Counted from the first letter of the stretch, positions 1 through 11,390 are shown. The stretch is DNA of 64,000 nucleotides from Bugula neritina (GCA_964035545.1 OZ037772.1:1575001-1639000), one strand, 5' to 3'. A program made the numbers and translations. Notes: generated from the sequence alone by a model not told the origin.

Positions 1-560
1 TAATTCAATCAAAATTATGAAATAAATAATGTAGGAAATTCAATTTTGACTATATAGAATAATCTCAATCTGAATAAGCATTATTTATTTATTGTAACAC
101 TCGCACTTCGTCTTACTCTTACTCTTAATCAGATAACATAGTGATAGTACAATTACATACTCATACTGATACTCAATCCCATACTCAATCTCATACTGAG
201 TCTGATACTCATAGTCATAGTGATAGTCTTTGCCAGATTATTGCTAGATAATTTAAGCTAGTACTAGTACTACTACTAGTAGTACTAGTACTAGTAGTAC
301 CTGTACTACTACTAGTACTAATAATCACAGTACTAAATTACTAATAGTAATAGTATTAGAGTAATACTAATACTAATAGTAATACTACCACTAGTAGTAG
401 CAGTAGTGCTAGTAGTAGTAGGCTACATGATGATGATCATTATGATTATGATTATGAAGATGGTTATTACTATAACTATTACGGTATGAGTATAACTATA
501 ACTGTATTAGTATTTGATTTTATTTTGCATTGCTAATTGAAGACCATGCGTTAAAATTAA
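1..560. repeat. AT-rich non-coding DNA with an ACT/AGT simple-sequence block
   Basis: No supported gene. From about 240 to 430 the sequence is built from shuffled ACTAGT, AGTACT and AGTAGT units, a degenerate trinucleotide-type satellite that is largely self-complementary. The rest is AT-rich with no convincing open frame. Confidence 0.6.
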
Positions 561-580
561 CTGTTTCTCTCTTTTCTAAG

Positions 581-826
581 TTACATTTCAAGTTGCACAC
601 TACTAGACATATATGCTTTCAATTTTTTTGGTCTATCTTCAAGTTGTGAAACTTGACCAGTATGACTACGACTAACTGTAACTAGAATAAAATATTGAAT
701 AATAGAGAAGTTCCATACCGTTACACCTCCTTTGACTTGTGCTACCGTCGGTAGTGCTAAAAGAGTGGAGCCAAAGAAAAGCATAGTCACAGAATTCACA
801 GCCTGCTGGTTTGAGATTTTTGTGGT
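581..826 (-). other. possible signal-peptide exon (unconfirmed)
   Basis: A 72-codon minus-strand frame opens at 799 with a start codon and a hydrophobic stretch (MLFFGSTLLALPTVAQ) that reads like a signal peptide with a plausible cleavage site after VAQ. A GTATGG donor-like site follows shortly after. It could be the first exon of a minus-strand gene running off the left edge, or chance. No partner exon can be seen. Confidence 0.2.
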
Positions 827-1110
827 CTAGAGATTGTACTGGGTTACAGAGATCTTTTTCCGTCTGTGAATTTTTGATCCCTGCGGTTGTTTCTGACTGT
901 GAGTAGTTGGAGGTGTTGAGGGAGTGGGCTCACTGGGTAGGCTATATCATTGTAATCATATTAACCAACTTGACAGTTTACTAATTCATTGTCTAACTCT
1001 GTCTGTCTTTGTCTAGTAACACTATTTATTTATTTACTTATTAGTTTATTTATTTGACTAAATCTTGTCTGTCTTGGTCTAGTAACACTATTTATTTATT
1101 TATTTACTTA
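827..1110. other. intergenic sequence, nothing recognised
   Basis: No open frame with family signal. Two imperfect copies of a roughly 65-base segment containing TAGTAACACTATTTATTTATTT lie at about 1010-1115. They lead into the minisatellite that follows. Confidence 0.5.
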
Positions 1111-1119
1111 ATAATTTAA

Positions 1120-1910
1120 TTAAATTACTAGTTTATATTACCAAGGTATATTACTAGTTTATGTTACCAAGTTATATCACTATTTTATGTTACCAAGTTA
1201 AATTACTAGTTTATATTACCAAGTTATATTACTAGTTTATATCACCAAGTTATATTACTAGTTTATGTTACCAAGTTATATTACTAGTTTATATTACCAA
1301 GGTATATTACCAGTTTATGTTACCAAGTTATATTACTAGTTTATTTTACCAAGTTATATTACTAGTTTATGTTACCAAGTTAAATTACTAGTTTATATTA
1401 CCAAGTTATATTACTAGTTTATATTACCAAGTTATATTACTAATTTATGTTACCAAGTTTACTAGTTAATGCTACCAAGTTATATTACTAGTTTTTGTTA
1501 CCAAGTTATGTTACTAGTTTTTGTTACCAAGCTATATTACTAGTTTATGTTACCAATTTATATTACTAGTTTATATTACCAAGTTATATTACTAGTTTAT
1601 ATCACCAAGTTATATTACTAGTTTATGTTACCAAGTTATATTACTAGTTTATATTACCAAGTTATATTACTAGTTTACATTACCAAGTTATATTACTAGT
1701 TTATGTTACCAAGTTATATTACTAGTTTATATTACCAAGTTATATTACTAGTTTATATTACCAAGTTATATTACTAGTTTATATCACCAAGTTATATTAC
1801 TAGTTTATATTACCAAGTTATATTACTAGTTTATATTACCATGTTATATTACTAGTTTATATCACCAAGTTAAATTACTAGTTTATATTACCAAGTTATT
1901 AGACTAGTTA
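1120..1910 (+). repeat. 26-bp minisatellite, about 30 copies
   Basis: Tandem array with unit TTATATTACTAGTTTATATTACCAAG and scattered single-base variants (TATGTT, TATCAC, TTTTGT). It ends about 140 bases upstream of the first recognisable collagen exon of copy A. Confidence 0.9.
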
Positions 1911-2047
1911 TTAGAGTAGTTTATCTCTACATATTTTGTTTGCGATTTTTCAGTAGATACGAGGCATCACACTCGGTGTGATTATCAGCATTTTTTTGTA
2001 GAGATCAAATTTATCAAAAAGAGTTTCATACACTTGTATTTATTTAG

Positions 2048-2229
2048 ACTCGGACTGTGTTGGTGTGTGTGTGGGAGGACTTTGCTCAGACACCTGCAAG
2101 TACGAGCTGTCATGCACACTTGGCGGGACGTGTCAAGGTGGCAGGTGCTTCTATCCGTGTACTGACAACACAGCCTGTCCTAGTGATGGACAGATCTGTC
2201 ACCATGGTGTCTGTAAAGAGGGTTGTCAG
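2048..2229 (+). pseudogene. collagen copy A, cysteine-rich N-terminal exon
   Basis: Exon bounded by TATTTAG at the 5' side and CAG|GTGAGT at the 3' side. It is open for 60 codons and has 12 cysteines in short spacings, including CPSDGQICHHGVCKEGC, which resembles EB-type or WAP-like extracellular cysteine modules. In copy B the same exon has lost its first half and is split by a gypsy-type insertion. In fibrillar collagens this position is the N-propeptide region. Direct splicing to the next recognised exon (2617) is one base out of phase, so either another exon exists or this copy is broken here. Confidence 0.6.
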
Positions 2230-2329
2230 GTGAGTCTTTTATGACTAGTCACTATGACTTATACTGAGAGTTATTTATAAACCTTAGACTTTGAGTTATG
2301 ACTACCTACTACTGCGAGACCAAGTAGCT

Positions 2330-2516
2330 GCTGTAACTTATACTGTGAGTCATGACTTACTGAAATCACTTATACTGTGAGTCATGACTAACTGAAATCA
2401 CTTATACTGTGAGTCATGACTAACTGATAACACTTATACTGTGAGTCATGACTAACTGATAACACTTATACTGTGAGTCATGACTAACTGATAACACTTA
2501 TACTGTGAGTCAATTA
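2330..2516 (+). repeat. 32-bp minisatellite in copy A intron, about 5.5 copies
   Basis: The unit contains ACTGTGAGTCATGACTAAC, joining a consensus-like 5' splice site (GTGAGT) to a branch-point-like CTAAC. It starts about 100 bases after the real GTGAGT donor. Copy B has only about two units at the same intron position (27845-27925). Confidence 0.85.
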
Positions 2517-2616
2517 TCAAAAATAGCAAAGAAGTAGAGATATGTTGTGTATGTGAGATATGTGAGGTTATTTAGTGACTAGTTCGCTATTTATAGAGTT
2601 TTGTTTCTATTAATAG

Positions 2617-2763
2617 ACTGTACTGAAGATGAACAATGTGGATCTGAGTTTACTGAATGCATATCCAACATATGCTATCAGCTTTATCCTCTCAACGATC
2701 CAGATCTTTCTGATACCGAGCAGGACAGACTCTTTGATGATCCGCTGGATCTACAGAATGATG
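2617..2763 (+). pseudogene. collagen copy A, second cysteine-rich exon
   Basis: Exon between TTAATAG and GATG|GTAAGT. In the frame that starts with its third base it reads CTEDEQCGSEFTEC and then CYQLYPLNDPDL, a cysteine-spaced module followed by an acidic linker. The exon ends in phase 1, which matches the next exon at 4271. The frame with an internal ATG gives a hydrophobic, cysteine-free peptide and is less likely. Copy B (28031-28177) has the same exon with four substitutions. Confidence 0.6.
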
Positions 2764-2765
2764 GT

Positions 2766-4200
2766 AAGTTACTATGTTAGTATAGTTACTCTGTTAGTAC
2801 AGTTACTCTGTTAGTACAGTTACTCTGTTAGTATAGTTACTCTGTTAGTATAGTTACTCTGTTAGTATAGTTACTCTGTTAGTATAGTTACTCTGTTAGT
2901 ATAGTTACTCTGTTAGTATAGTTACTCTGTTAGTATAGTTACTCTGTTAGTATAGTTACTCTGTTAGTATAGTTACTCTGTTAGTATAGTTACTCTGTCA
3001 GTATAGTTACTTTGTCAGTATAGTTACTCTGTTAGTATAGTTACTCTGTTAGTATAGTTACTCTGTTAGTATAGTTACTCTGTTAGTATAGTTACTCTGT
3101 TAGTACAGTTACTCTGTTAGTACAGTTACTCTGTTAGTATAGTTACTCTGTCAGTATAGTTACTCTGTTAGTATAGTTACTCTGTTAGTATAGTTACTCT
3201 GTCAGTATAGTTACTCTGTTAGTACAGTTACTCTGTTAGTACAGTTACTCTGTTAGTATAGTTACTCTGTTAGTATAGTTACTCTGTTAGTATAGTTACT
3301 CTGTTAGTATAGTTACTCTGTTAGTATAGTTACTCTGTTAGTATAGTTACTCTGTTAGTATAGTTACTCTGTTAGTATAGTTACTCTGTTAGTACAGTTA
3401 CTCTGTTAGTACAGTTACTCTGTTAGTATAGTTACTCTGTCAGTATAGTTACTCTGTTAGTATAGTTACTCTGTTAGTATAGTTACTCTGTCAGTATAGT
3501 TACTCTGTTAGTACAGTTACTCTGTTAGTACAGTTACTCTGTCAGTATAGTTACTTTGTTAGTATAGTTACTCTGTTAGTATAGTTACTCTGTTAGTATA
3601 GTTACTTTGTTAGTATAGTTACTCTGTTAGTACAGTTACTCTGTCAGTATAGTTACTCTGTCAGTATAGTTACTCTGTCAGTACAGTTACTCTGTTAGTA
3701 CAGTTACTCTGTTAGTACAGTTACTCTGTTAGTACAGTTACTCTGTTAGTATAGTTACTCTGTTAGTATAGTTACTCTGTTAGTATAGTTACTCTGTTAG
3801 TATAGTTACTCTGTTAGTACAGTTACTCTGTTAGTACAGTTACTCTGTTAGTATAGTTACTCTGTCAGTATAGTTACTCTGTTAGTATAGTTACTCTGTT
3901 AGTATAGTTACTCTGTCAGTATAGTTACTCTGTCAGTATAGTTACTCTGTCAGTACAGTTACTCTGTTAGTACAGTTACTCTGTTAGTACAGTTACTCTG
4001 TTAGTACAGTTACTCTGCTAGTACAGTTACTCTGTTAGTATAGTTACTCTGTTAGTACAGTTACTCTGTTAGTATAGTTACTCTGTTAGTATAGTTACTC
4101 TGTTAGTACAGTTACTCTGTTAGTATAGTTACTCTGTTAGTATAGTTACTCTGTTAGTACAGTTACTCTGTTAGTATAGTTACTCTGTTAGTATAGTTAC
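2766..4200 (+). repeat. 17-bp minisatellite, about 84 copies, starting at a 5' splice site
   Basis: Unit AGTTACTCTGTTAGTAT with T/C variants. The first unit overlaps the donor itself (GGTAAGTTAC), so the array tiles outward from the exon border and fills nearly the whole intron. Copy B carries a shorter array of the same unit at the same place (28179-28695). Confidence 0.95.
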
Positions 4201-4270
4201 AGTAACAGTTTGCTAGTCATAATAACTTGCACTGTTAGTTGCTTAACTAGTTATTCTACATCTCTTGTAG

Positions 4271-4971
4271 CCACAACCAAAGTGGTGTCTGTATATCCTG
4301 CTAGTGACTTGAGTAATGACTCATATGTCTCCTACAGTACGAGTGGTCAGCTTGCAGCAGTGTTGGAAGAGAGTGGAGACAACTTGGATCAGAGGTATAG
4401 GTATTGATTAGTATAAGTTATACCATTACCATATATAAGCAGAATGACAGATGAACTGACTGACAGACTGACTGACTGACTGACTGACTGGCTGGCTGAC
4501 TGACTGGTTCCGAGTGTATTACCATCAGTAGTGGAGAGGAAGAAGGTTGTTGGTGTACAGGGGGTACTCACTACTACAACCAAGCTTGTGTACCTGACAT
4601 GACTAGTAAGTGTGTATCTACAGACAAGCAGAGTGACAGATGAACTGACAAACTGGCTGGCTGACTGACTGACTGACTGACTGACTGACTGACAGATAAA
4701 CAGATAGGCAGATAAACAGATAGGTAAATATCGATCACATATATAGCGAAGCTACCAACTGAGACCCAGACTGTGTTTTGATTTAGCATATACTGGTATA
4801 TGATATCTTTCTACAATGTGTTTACAGTTTACTCTACAAAAGATAGTTCCATCAGATGGACTCACTCTACTCACGTGTAAGACTCATCAAGAATGTCTAC
4901 CCAATCAGATCTGTGTTAACGAGGTGTGCACACTGACGTGTAAAAGTGACTCTGAGTGTACATTCAACCAG
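4271..4971 (+). pseudogene. collagen copy A, three further N-terminal exons (4271-4394, 4529-4605, 4856-4971)
   Basis: The exons join in phase. Exon 4271-4394 (after CTTGTAG) gives a Ser/Thr-rich linker ending in LDQR. Exon 4529-4605 (after ATCAG) gives EEEGCWCTGGTHYYNQACVP, which looks like a small cysteine-rich module. Exon 4856-4971 gives CKTHQECLPNQICVNEVC followed by CKSDSEC, again EB/WAP-like. A stronger acceptor exists at 4826 but is out of phase. GACT microsatellites (4445-4505, 4650-4700) flank exon 4529. These are probably N-propeptide modules of the collagen. Copy B has lost the last two exons. Confidence 0.55.
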
Positions 4972-5313
4972 GTTAGATACTGCATACATGTCTCTATCAT
5001 AGCAGGTATTTCACAAACTATTCTGAAACCCATACTTTTATTGTTCATTGTCTATGTATTCTCCACCATGTTTTTACTAGAAGTAAACTTTATTTTAGTA
5101 ATAAGTTTAAAATAAATTATTGTTTCGCATTGTACAGTTTATTATTGCCTGAATCTTGTAATAAGAATATTGACAATATCAGAGCAGCAATGTGATTGGC
5201 TTAACAATACCAGAGCAGGGATTTGATTGGCTTAGCAATATCAGTGCAGCGATGTGATTAGCTTTACAATATCAGAGTAGGGATGCTATTGGCTACTCTG
5301 TTCTGTTCTGCAG

Positions 5314-5474
5314 GGCTTCAGAGGAAATTGAGGGGAAACGGGATTGCCCTGTGCTGTAGGAGATGCTGGAAAACCCGGACCTTAATGTCCAATGGGAGAG
5401 AGCCGGTCGACTGGGCTCTAGAGATTCCTCGAACCAGTCGGTGCTCCTGGTTATCCTGACCTGCAAGAACCGAG
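5314..5474 (+). pseudogene. collagen copy A, decayed triple-helix exon
   Basis: Acceptor TTCTGCAG. The frame keeps Gly-X-Y remnants (GETG, GDAGKPGP, GAPGYPD) but has three in-frame stops (TGA, TAA, TAG), so this exon is dead. It ends in CGAG|GTTAGT, phase 2, matching the next exon at 6423. Confidence 0.7.
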
Positions 5475-5607
5475 GTTAGTGAATAATATCTTTGTGGGGC
5501 TCACTGCTTGTGTGGGAGTTGTCTCCTCTGAAATATTTGGAAATATCGCTTGAGTTCCTTGCCCTGTATTATCAGTTAGCCACGTCTAGGTGGTTCACAG
5601 TTTATTA

Positions 5608-6107
5608 CAGGGTTGGGGTAATTGTAATTTGTAATTGTAATTTGTTGTATTTAATTACATTTTTTCAAGTAATTGAATGTAATTTGTAATTGATGTATAA
5701 ACATGTAATTGTAATTATTTACATATATAATGTAATTGATTTTTACAATTACATCTCAATTACTTCAAACTTTTAAATCTTAAGAAATTCATTCTTTTTT
5801 AACATGCCTACTGTTAAATAACAAGTTTAGGTTAAGTCAATGTAGTATAGTATCAGTGTTGAGAATAAAGGAGGTTCTCCACTGTCAAAATTGCCCCTGC
5901 TAGGTGGACCCTAGAGGTGAAATTGCATAACTTCCATTTGTCCTTTGTGAGAACAAAAGTAATTGTAATTGTAATTAATTGCTTTACAATGTAATTTTGT
6001 AATGTAATTAATTACATTTATTTCAACTGTAATTATAATTGTAATTGACAAATTCTCATGTAATTGTAATTAATTGCATTCACATGTAATTGACCCCAAC
6101 AACCCTG
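5608..6107. mobile_element. hAT-type MITE, 500 bp, 8-bp target duplication
   Basis: The ends are CAGGGTTGGGG and the complementary CCCCAACAACCCTG. They are flanked by the exact 8-bp duplication GTTTATTA at 5600-5607 and 6108-6115. The interior is rich in GTAATT repeats and codes for nothing. CAGGG ends plus 8-bp duplications are hallmarks of the hAT superfamily. It sits in a collagen intron, and a left-truncated copy of the same insertion is present in copy B. Confidence 0.85.
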
Positions 6108-6422
6108 GTTTATTATGGAGCTCATACTTTTATTGTTCAAGGTCTAGATGTATTCTCCACCATGTTTTTACTAGAAGTAAACTTTAATTCGGTAATAAGT
6201 TTAAAATAAATTGTTTTTTCATATTTTGCTGTTTATTATTGCCTGAGTATTGTAATGAGAATATTGGCTTTACAATACCAGTGAAGCGATGTGATTGGTT
6301 TGACAGTATCAGATTAGTGATGTGATTGGCTTGACAGTATCAGAGTAGTGATGTGATTGGCTACTCTGTTCTGTTCTGCAGGGCCATGCCTACTTGTATT
6401 ACGTGTTAATCTTGTTTTGCAG

Positions 6423-6596
6423 TGAACAGAAAGAGAGAATGGGTCCCAAAAGACACCCAGGATCTTACAGAACTGAGGGTGAGGAAGGGTTCACCCGATG
6501 TTGATGGCCTGCCTGGTATATCCGGCAATCCTGGAGATGCAGGAGAAAGGAGACCACCTTGTTTCCCAGGAGATACCGGACTTTTTGGAGAACCAG
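6423..6596 (+). pseudogene. collagen copy A, frameshifted Gly-X-Y exon
   Basis: The first half reads as collagen in one frame (GEQKERMGPKRHPGS) and hits TGA. The second half reads as collagen in another frame (GLPGISGNPGDAG, GDTGLFGEPG). The switch lies near TTCACCCGATGTTGATGG, which copies B and C share, so the frameshift may predate the duplications. Alternatively a second acceptor (CTTACAG at about 6470) once started the exon. It ends in CCAG|GTGATG, phase 1. Confidence 0.65.
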
Positions 6597-6744
6597 GTGA
6601 TGTTTACGCTCAATTGAGTTCAATCTGTCAAGTTAAGTTGTGATCTTTTTCGTTTTCATTATTTTATGTTTGTTACGTGGAAAAAGGGGAAAACTCTGTC
6701 TCGGAGCATTTTTGTTTTTTCAGAGAGCTTTGGATTATTTGATT

Positions 6745-7115
6745 ATGGTCTACACAGGGGTGTAAACAGACTAAACTACACAGGGGTGTAAACAGACTAA
6801 ACTACACAGGGGTGTAGACAGACTAAACTACACAGGGGTGTAGACAGACTAAACTACATAGGGGTGTAGACAGACTAAACTACACAGGGGTGTAGACAGA
6901 CTAAACTACATAGGGGTGTAGACAGACTAAACTACACAGGGGTGTAGACAAACTAAGCAACACAGACGTGTAAACAGACTAAACTACACAGGGGTGTAGA
7001 CAGACTAAACTACACAGGGGTAGACAGACAAAACTATACAGGGGTGTAGACAGACTAAACTACATAGGGGTGTAGACAGACTAAACTACATAGGGGTGTA
7101 GACAGACAAAACTTA
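6745..7115 (+). repeat. 26-bp minisatellite, about 14 copies
   Basis: Unit ACTACACAGGGGTGTAGACAGACTAA in a collagen intron. The equivalent intron of copy B (29850-30085) holds about nine more-diverged units. Confidence 0.9.
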
Positions 7116-7302
7116 CTACGAACTTATAACTAACTTGCGTCATGCCGTCTCCATTCTCTCCGTATAATTTGACCTTTATTTAGCTAGCTGATTTCTAGTG
7201 GGCTATTCTATAGTGACCAGTCACACTGTTTATTATAGCAACATAGAAATCAAGTTGAAAACTAGTTGCACCTGTTGTGATGCTATCAATGGGTGCTTAC
7301 AG

Positions 7303-7371
7303 GTAGAGACGGAGTACCTGGACCTGTTCAGATCGGATATCGGGGTAAACAAGGAGATCAAGGTCATGCAG
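7303..7371 (+). pseudogene. collagen copy A, Gly-X-Y exon
   Basis: Acceptor GCTTACAG, donor GCAG|GTGAGA. Joined to the split glycine codon of the preceding exon it reads GRDGVPGPVQ, GYRGKQGDQG, regular collagen apart from one imperfect triplet. The copy B equivalent is 30277-30345. Confidence 0.75.
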
Positions 7372-7671
7372 GTGAGAATGAGGAGTTACTCACCCTTGTT
7401 TGTGTATTTCTGTTCTTTTAGGTATTCTATAATAATATGCTGGGGTTGTCAGATTGATCTAGTGGAGTTACCTCCTCTTAAGTGAAAGATACTTTAATAG
7501 TATAATTTGCTCATCAATCTGACTGATTAAAGCTACTGCTGTCAAAAAAACAAGATTGTTGCAGTCTAAAAATTAATGCCAGCTATAAACTATACGCAGC
7601 AAATCTTTTAGCTTGGAGTAAATTGACCAATTTATGATAATCAATTTTAATTTTTTAGCTTTTATAGTATT

Positions 7672-7761
7672 GATGTTGATGAGTGTTGCTATAGATACAT
7701 GTTGGTTTCCTGTATGGATGTTGATGAGTGTTGCTATAGTAACATGTTGGTTTCCTGTATG
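7672..7761 (+). repeat. 45-bp direct repeat, two copies, abutting a 3' splice site
   Basis: Unit begins GATGTTGATGAGTGTTGC. The last copy ends within ten bases of the acceptor of the exon at 7770. Copy B has three copies at the same place (33151-33285). Confidence 0.85.
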
Positions 7762-7769
7762 AATTGTAG

Positions 7770-8734
7770 TTTGAGTATGAGGCAGAGTTTTCCCAACTCA
7801 ACTTCCTTCGAATTAACTCTGAGAGAGCAAAGCAAACCCTGACTCACAGGTAATAGTCACTGCTAGCAGCTTATCAGATAGTCACTAGTTGCTAGTCACC
7901 AGATACTAGTCCTCTACTATGTTGCTAGGCACTTGATAATCTGAACAATCTCTGGCTTCTTATTAAGCTGAGCGAGTTGTTGGTATGACTATTCCTTTTG
8001 TCGATTGTAGATGTATAACCTCAGTGGCGGTAGAAGACGCATGTGGTGGGAAGAATAAATCAGTCATTTTATATACAGCTGGTGATAAAGAATACACAGT
8101 AACAGTCAGCAGGTTCCAATCTTCAGTGCTGCAGGATGATTGCAAGGTATGTAAATCTGACCTGCATAGTGTAAATCTGACCTATATACTGTAAATCTGA
8201 CCTATATACTGTAAATCTAACCTTTATATAGTGTAAATAAGACCTATATACTGTAAATCTGACCTATATAATGTAAATCTGACCTATATAATGTAAATCT
8301 GACCTATATAGTGTAAACCTGACCTATATAGTGTAAATCTGACCTATATAGTGTAAACCTGACCTATATAGTGTAAATCTGACCTATAAAGTGTAAATAT
8401 AACTTATATAGTGTAAATTCGACCTGCATGTGAACGTGATTGCGATAGTTGCATCTTTTTTTCTATTAAGATACAATAAAGCTTGCCTTTGAGGCTTTTT
8501 AACAACTACTAATGAGTTCAACTTAAAAGCACTTTGATTTCTGTGCAAGTTTAGAATTTTGAGTTTGCCCTCTGCCATTTTGTAGAATTCCAAATACCAT
8601 CAGAAGCTCCGACAGTGATTGAGATTTACACCAAGACCCCCACCCACTTGCCTATTATTGACATTGCTCCTGGTGACATCAGGACCACCCACAAAGAGTT
8701 TGGGGTTCAGCTTGAAGAAGTCTCCTTTTCATAG
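7770..8734 (+). pseudogene. collagen copy A, C-propeptide (COLFI) exons, incomplete
   Basis: Exons 7770-7849, 8011-8146 and 8586-8734 encode the last part of a fibrillar-collagen C-propeptide: QLNFLRINSERAKQTLTH, then VAVEDACGGKNKSVILYTAG and VLQDDCK, then TVIEIYTKTPTHLPIIDIAP and the C-terminal KEFGVQLEEVSFS stop. The normal ending of the family is close to FGVDIGPVCFL, so the final Cys is replaced by Ser here, while copies B and C keep it. All exons matching 30725-33073 of copy B are missing, so half of COLFI and most of the helix are gone. The splice from 8146 to 8586 is one base out of phase in every copy. Confidence 0.8.
8150..8430 (+). repeat. 20-bp minisatellite, about 13 copies, starting at a 5' splice site
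   Basis: Unit GTGTAAATCTGACCTATATA. The first unit is the intron start itself (GTATGTAAATCTGACC). The same array lies at the same position in copy B (33672-33832) and copy C (44460-44700). Confidence 0.9.
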
Positions 8735-10080
8735 ACTCATATCTAACAACAGTTTAATTTGTCTGATTTGTAAGACGGTCCCTGATTAGATAATTAGTGG
8801 CCAATCAGAGAATGCAATCAATGTTGGTTGGCTGAGACCAGCAGTCTGATTTTTATATAACCTAATTTTAACTAAAATATTTGATTACTCTAAATAAATT
8901 TATCCGAGACTTCTGAGGCAGTGATGGTGATATTTGTACATATAAATTTGAAGAAGTTTAGCTACATTTTTAAATTCATTTAATCCAACCATTTCTCTAT
9001 TACAAAATGTATTTTACCGTAAGGTGCTACACAATTTATTTCTCAGCTTGTAGATTTCATCATCAAAATTATTGAAGTAATAAAATTGGTCCAGAATTTG
9101 AAAGAAGCTGCAGTTTTCAGATCTGATTATTTATCCTGAAATTCAACATTGTTAGTTTAAAATGGAGTGTAACATATATTTTAGTCACTTAGTTCCAACT
9201 GTGTTGACCATATGAACATTTTAAATTTTCCTTCAGCTGCTATGAAGTACATAAGTAAATGGCATTAAATTTCCCATGTCACATCATCTTGTAAAAGTTA
9301 ATTGTAAATAAAAATAAATTTCAAGTGTTTTTGAGAAGCTACAGGTTTGTATGTTTGAACAAATGAAACATAATGTTCCTTAATGTCAAGATTCTGCTTA
9401 TACCACAATACCATAAACATTGTGACTCAGTCAGTAGCCAAAAGCAGTGATGAAAAAACTTGTTTACTGACACGACGACTAAATTTTATAAATATCAGAC
9501 ACGATTTAGAGAAGAGTTGATGCTGTCCTGCTGCTGCGAGACGGCGGAAGATCTTTGAAAACATAGATTGGGACTTTAGTAGAGTCAGACTTGGGCTCGC
9601 ATTTGAAAGACTTGTTTGTTACTGAAAGCAGAAACATTAAATATCAAAATTGTCTAATTTTCAGGTTTCTGGGAAATTTTTTCAGATGTATTTCTGAAAC
9701 TAACAATGTTTTACTAACCTTCATGTCAGGAGTTTTCTTCATCATTGTTGTACAGACTTTGAATACCGTCACGTATCAACTGGAAACACACATTACAATC
9801 ATTAACTCAAGCACAATCAACATAGAAGTTTAGCAATTACCAGTGAGCATTGAAAGAATTTCAACAGATTGAAAACTTTTCAAAATAAATTATAAGTCTA
9901 CAAACTGTTTTTGATCTAGCAATGAGCCATTTTAATTCGATACATAGTGGTGACTGCTCTAACAGCAGCACTGAACCTGCGCTTAGCTGGGCTCTTGGTT
10001 GGGGGGTGGGGTCTATTCCTGCCATTGTTTCTGCCCATCTGTAGTAAACTGTGGGTTCTGAATGCAACTAGTGCCTACAT
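8735..10080. other. 3' flank of collagen copy A, then unassigned sequence
   Basis: To about 9260 this flank is homologous to the flank of copy C (45008-45700) and partly to that of copy B, so it was included in the duplication. The rest to 10080 holds only short open frames with no family signal. Confidence 0.6.
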
Positions 10081-10245
10081 GCTCTAGAAAGAATAAGCCA
10101 AGTATTTGAGTACAAATGAGGATAACCTTTATTGTATCAGATACAGCTCATGTGGTCCTACTACCAGCGAGCTCCAGTAGTAGTCTGAATCTACACTGGA
10201 AACTCGCTCGCTTTTATACACAAGAATTCACATCTAGAACGTTCC
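10075..10245 (-). mobile_element. possible solo LTR fragment
   Basis: Read on the minus strand there is TATAAAAG (plus 10213-10220 region), then about 85 bases further an ACAATAAAGG polyadenylation-type signal, the spacing expected of a retrotransposon LTR promoter and R region. No TG...CA boundary, partner LTR or target duplication was found. It could instead be an ordinary promoter. Confidence 0.3.
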
Positions 10246-10748
10246 AACAGACAAAAGAAAGTTAAGCTTGACAGTAACAAAAGAAAAATAGACAAAGGAG
10301 AATGAATAATTCAATAGGCCAAGAATTTAGCTATAATAACAACCTATTGAAGGCATTCATAAAAGCTACACAAATTTCCAGTATCAGTATTAATGCAAAA
10401 CGATGAAATAGCAAAAAGGGAAAATAACTCTGGAAATGCGTATTTAATGAAAATTACATTATACTGAAAGCTTAATCACAATAATAAGGCATTAGAAAGC
10501 TAGTGCAACTTAGCTACAATTACAGCATTCAAAATATACGCAACAGTAATTATAATACTGACTCACGCAGTTACTTGAGAACAGTAGAGGATGAGAATCT
10601 ATCACACATCTCAGTGTCTCTGCTACACACTCCTATGTAGCAGATGTATGAGTTATATCCATTATACCTACTGTATGCCTTCAGCACATATATGTCATAC
10701 ATCCATATTGCACCTTATCACAGTGGTAACTGGTATAAAATGTATCAC

Positions 10749-10853
10749 CTTATATGCGTCAAATTGCGTGACTATCAGCTTCTTCTGAATAGTCAAACTT
10801 TGAACTTTGGCTTCAGCCTTCGTCATTTGAGAATATAACTGAGAAACAACATC
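10749..10853 (-). CDS. candidate exon, coiled-coil, downstream of ATAT1
   Basis: A 105-bp exon between CTATTGGCAG and AAG|GTGATA, phase 0 at both ends. It gives a charged helical peptide with QLYSQMTKAEAKVQSL and IQKKLIVTQF. It may belong to the C-terminal tail of the ATAT1 gene upstream or to a separate gene. No homologue is recognised. Confidence 0.35.
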
Positions 10854-11130
10854 CTGCCAATAGGAAGACAGATAGCAGCGTGAATTTTTCAAATTTTGGT
10901 TTGCCTGATGTCAAACACAGAAACGTTTAACTCATGAAAACACAGCACTAATTAAACATGGAGAACTATTATATTAATTCAAGGGAACCGTTAGGTTACA
11001 ACTGGTTAGCAAAATGGGTATCTCGAGGATCTTGTATTGGTGAACTTCAGCCTATAAATGGCTCGTTTTACTCTTTTGCTCACAAAGTTTATCAACAAGA
11101 TAGAAAAGCTTAACATATTCACTAGAAGAA

Positions 11131-11390
11131 GATTGTATCTGCTAAAGACTATGTCCAGCTATTATAGATTATAGATTGTATCTGCTAAAGACTATGTCCA
11201 GCTATTATAGATTATAGATTGTATCTACAATCACATGGCACACTCACAGTGCACTTGTTAGCTTATTACTAAGCAGTGAACTTCAAACTATTAGGCAGAG
11301 TGTTAACAAAGGAAGCCACTTCTAACAACTGCATGTCTGTTGAGAATAGCTCACTGCGCCGGCTAAAGACTATGTCCAGCTATTATACAC
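11131..11390 (+). repeat. 43-bp tandem repeat plus a dispersed third copy
   Basis: Two complete units containing CTGCTAAAGACTATGTCCAG lie at 11131-11228. A partial copy (GGCTAAAGACTATGTCCAGC) is at about 11360-11388. Confidence 0.75.

Noticed and set aside
2337-2516. CRISPR-like regular repeats
   Set aside because: The units are directly tandem with no unique spacers, and the genome is an animal's.
2629-2814. Open frame with a hydrophobic segment (AISFILSTIQIFLIPS) suggesting a membrane protein
   Set aside because: It is the wrong frame of a cysteine-rich collagen exon; the cysteine frame ends in the phase needed by the next exon.
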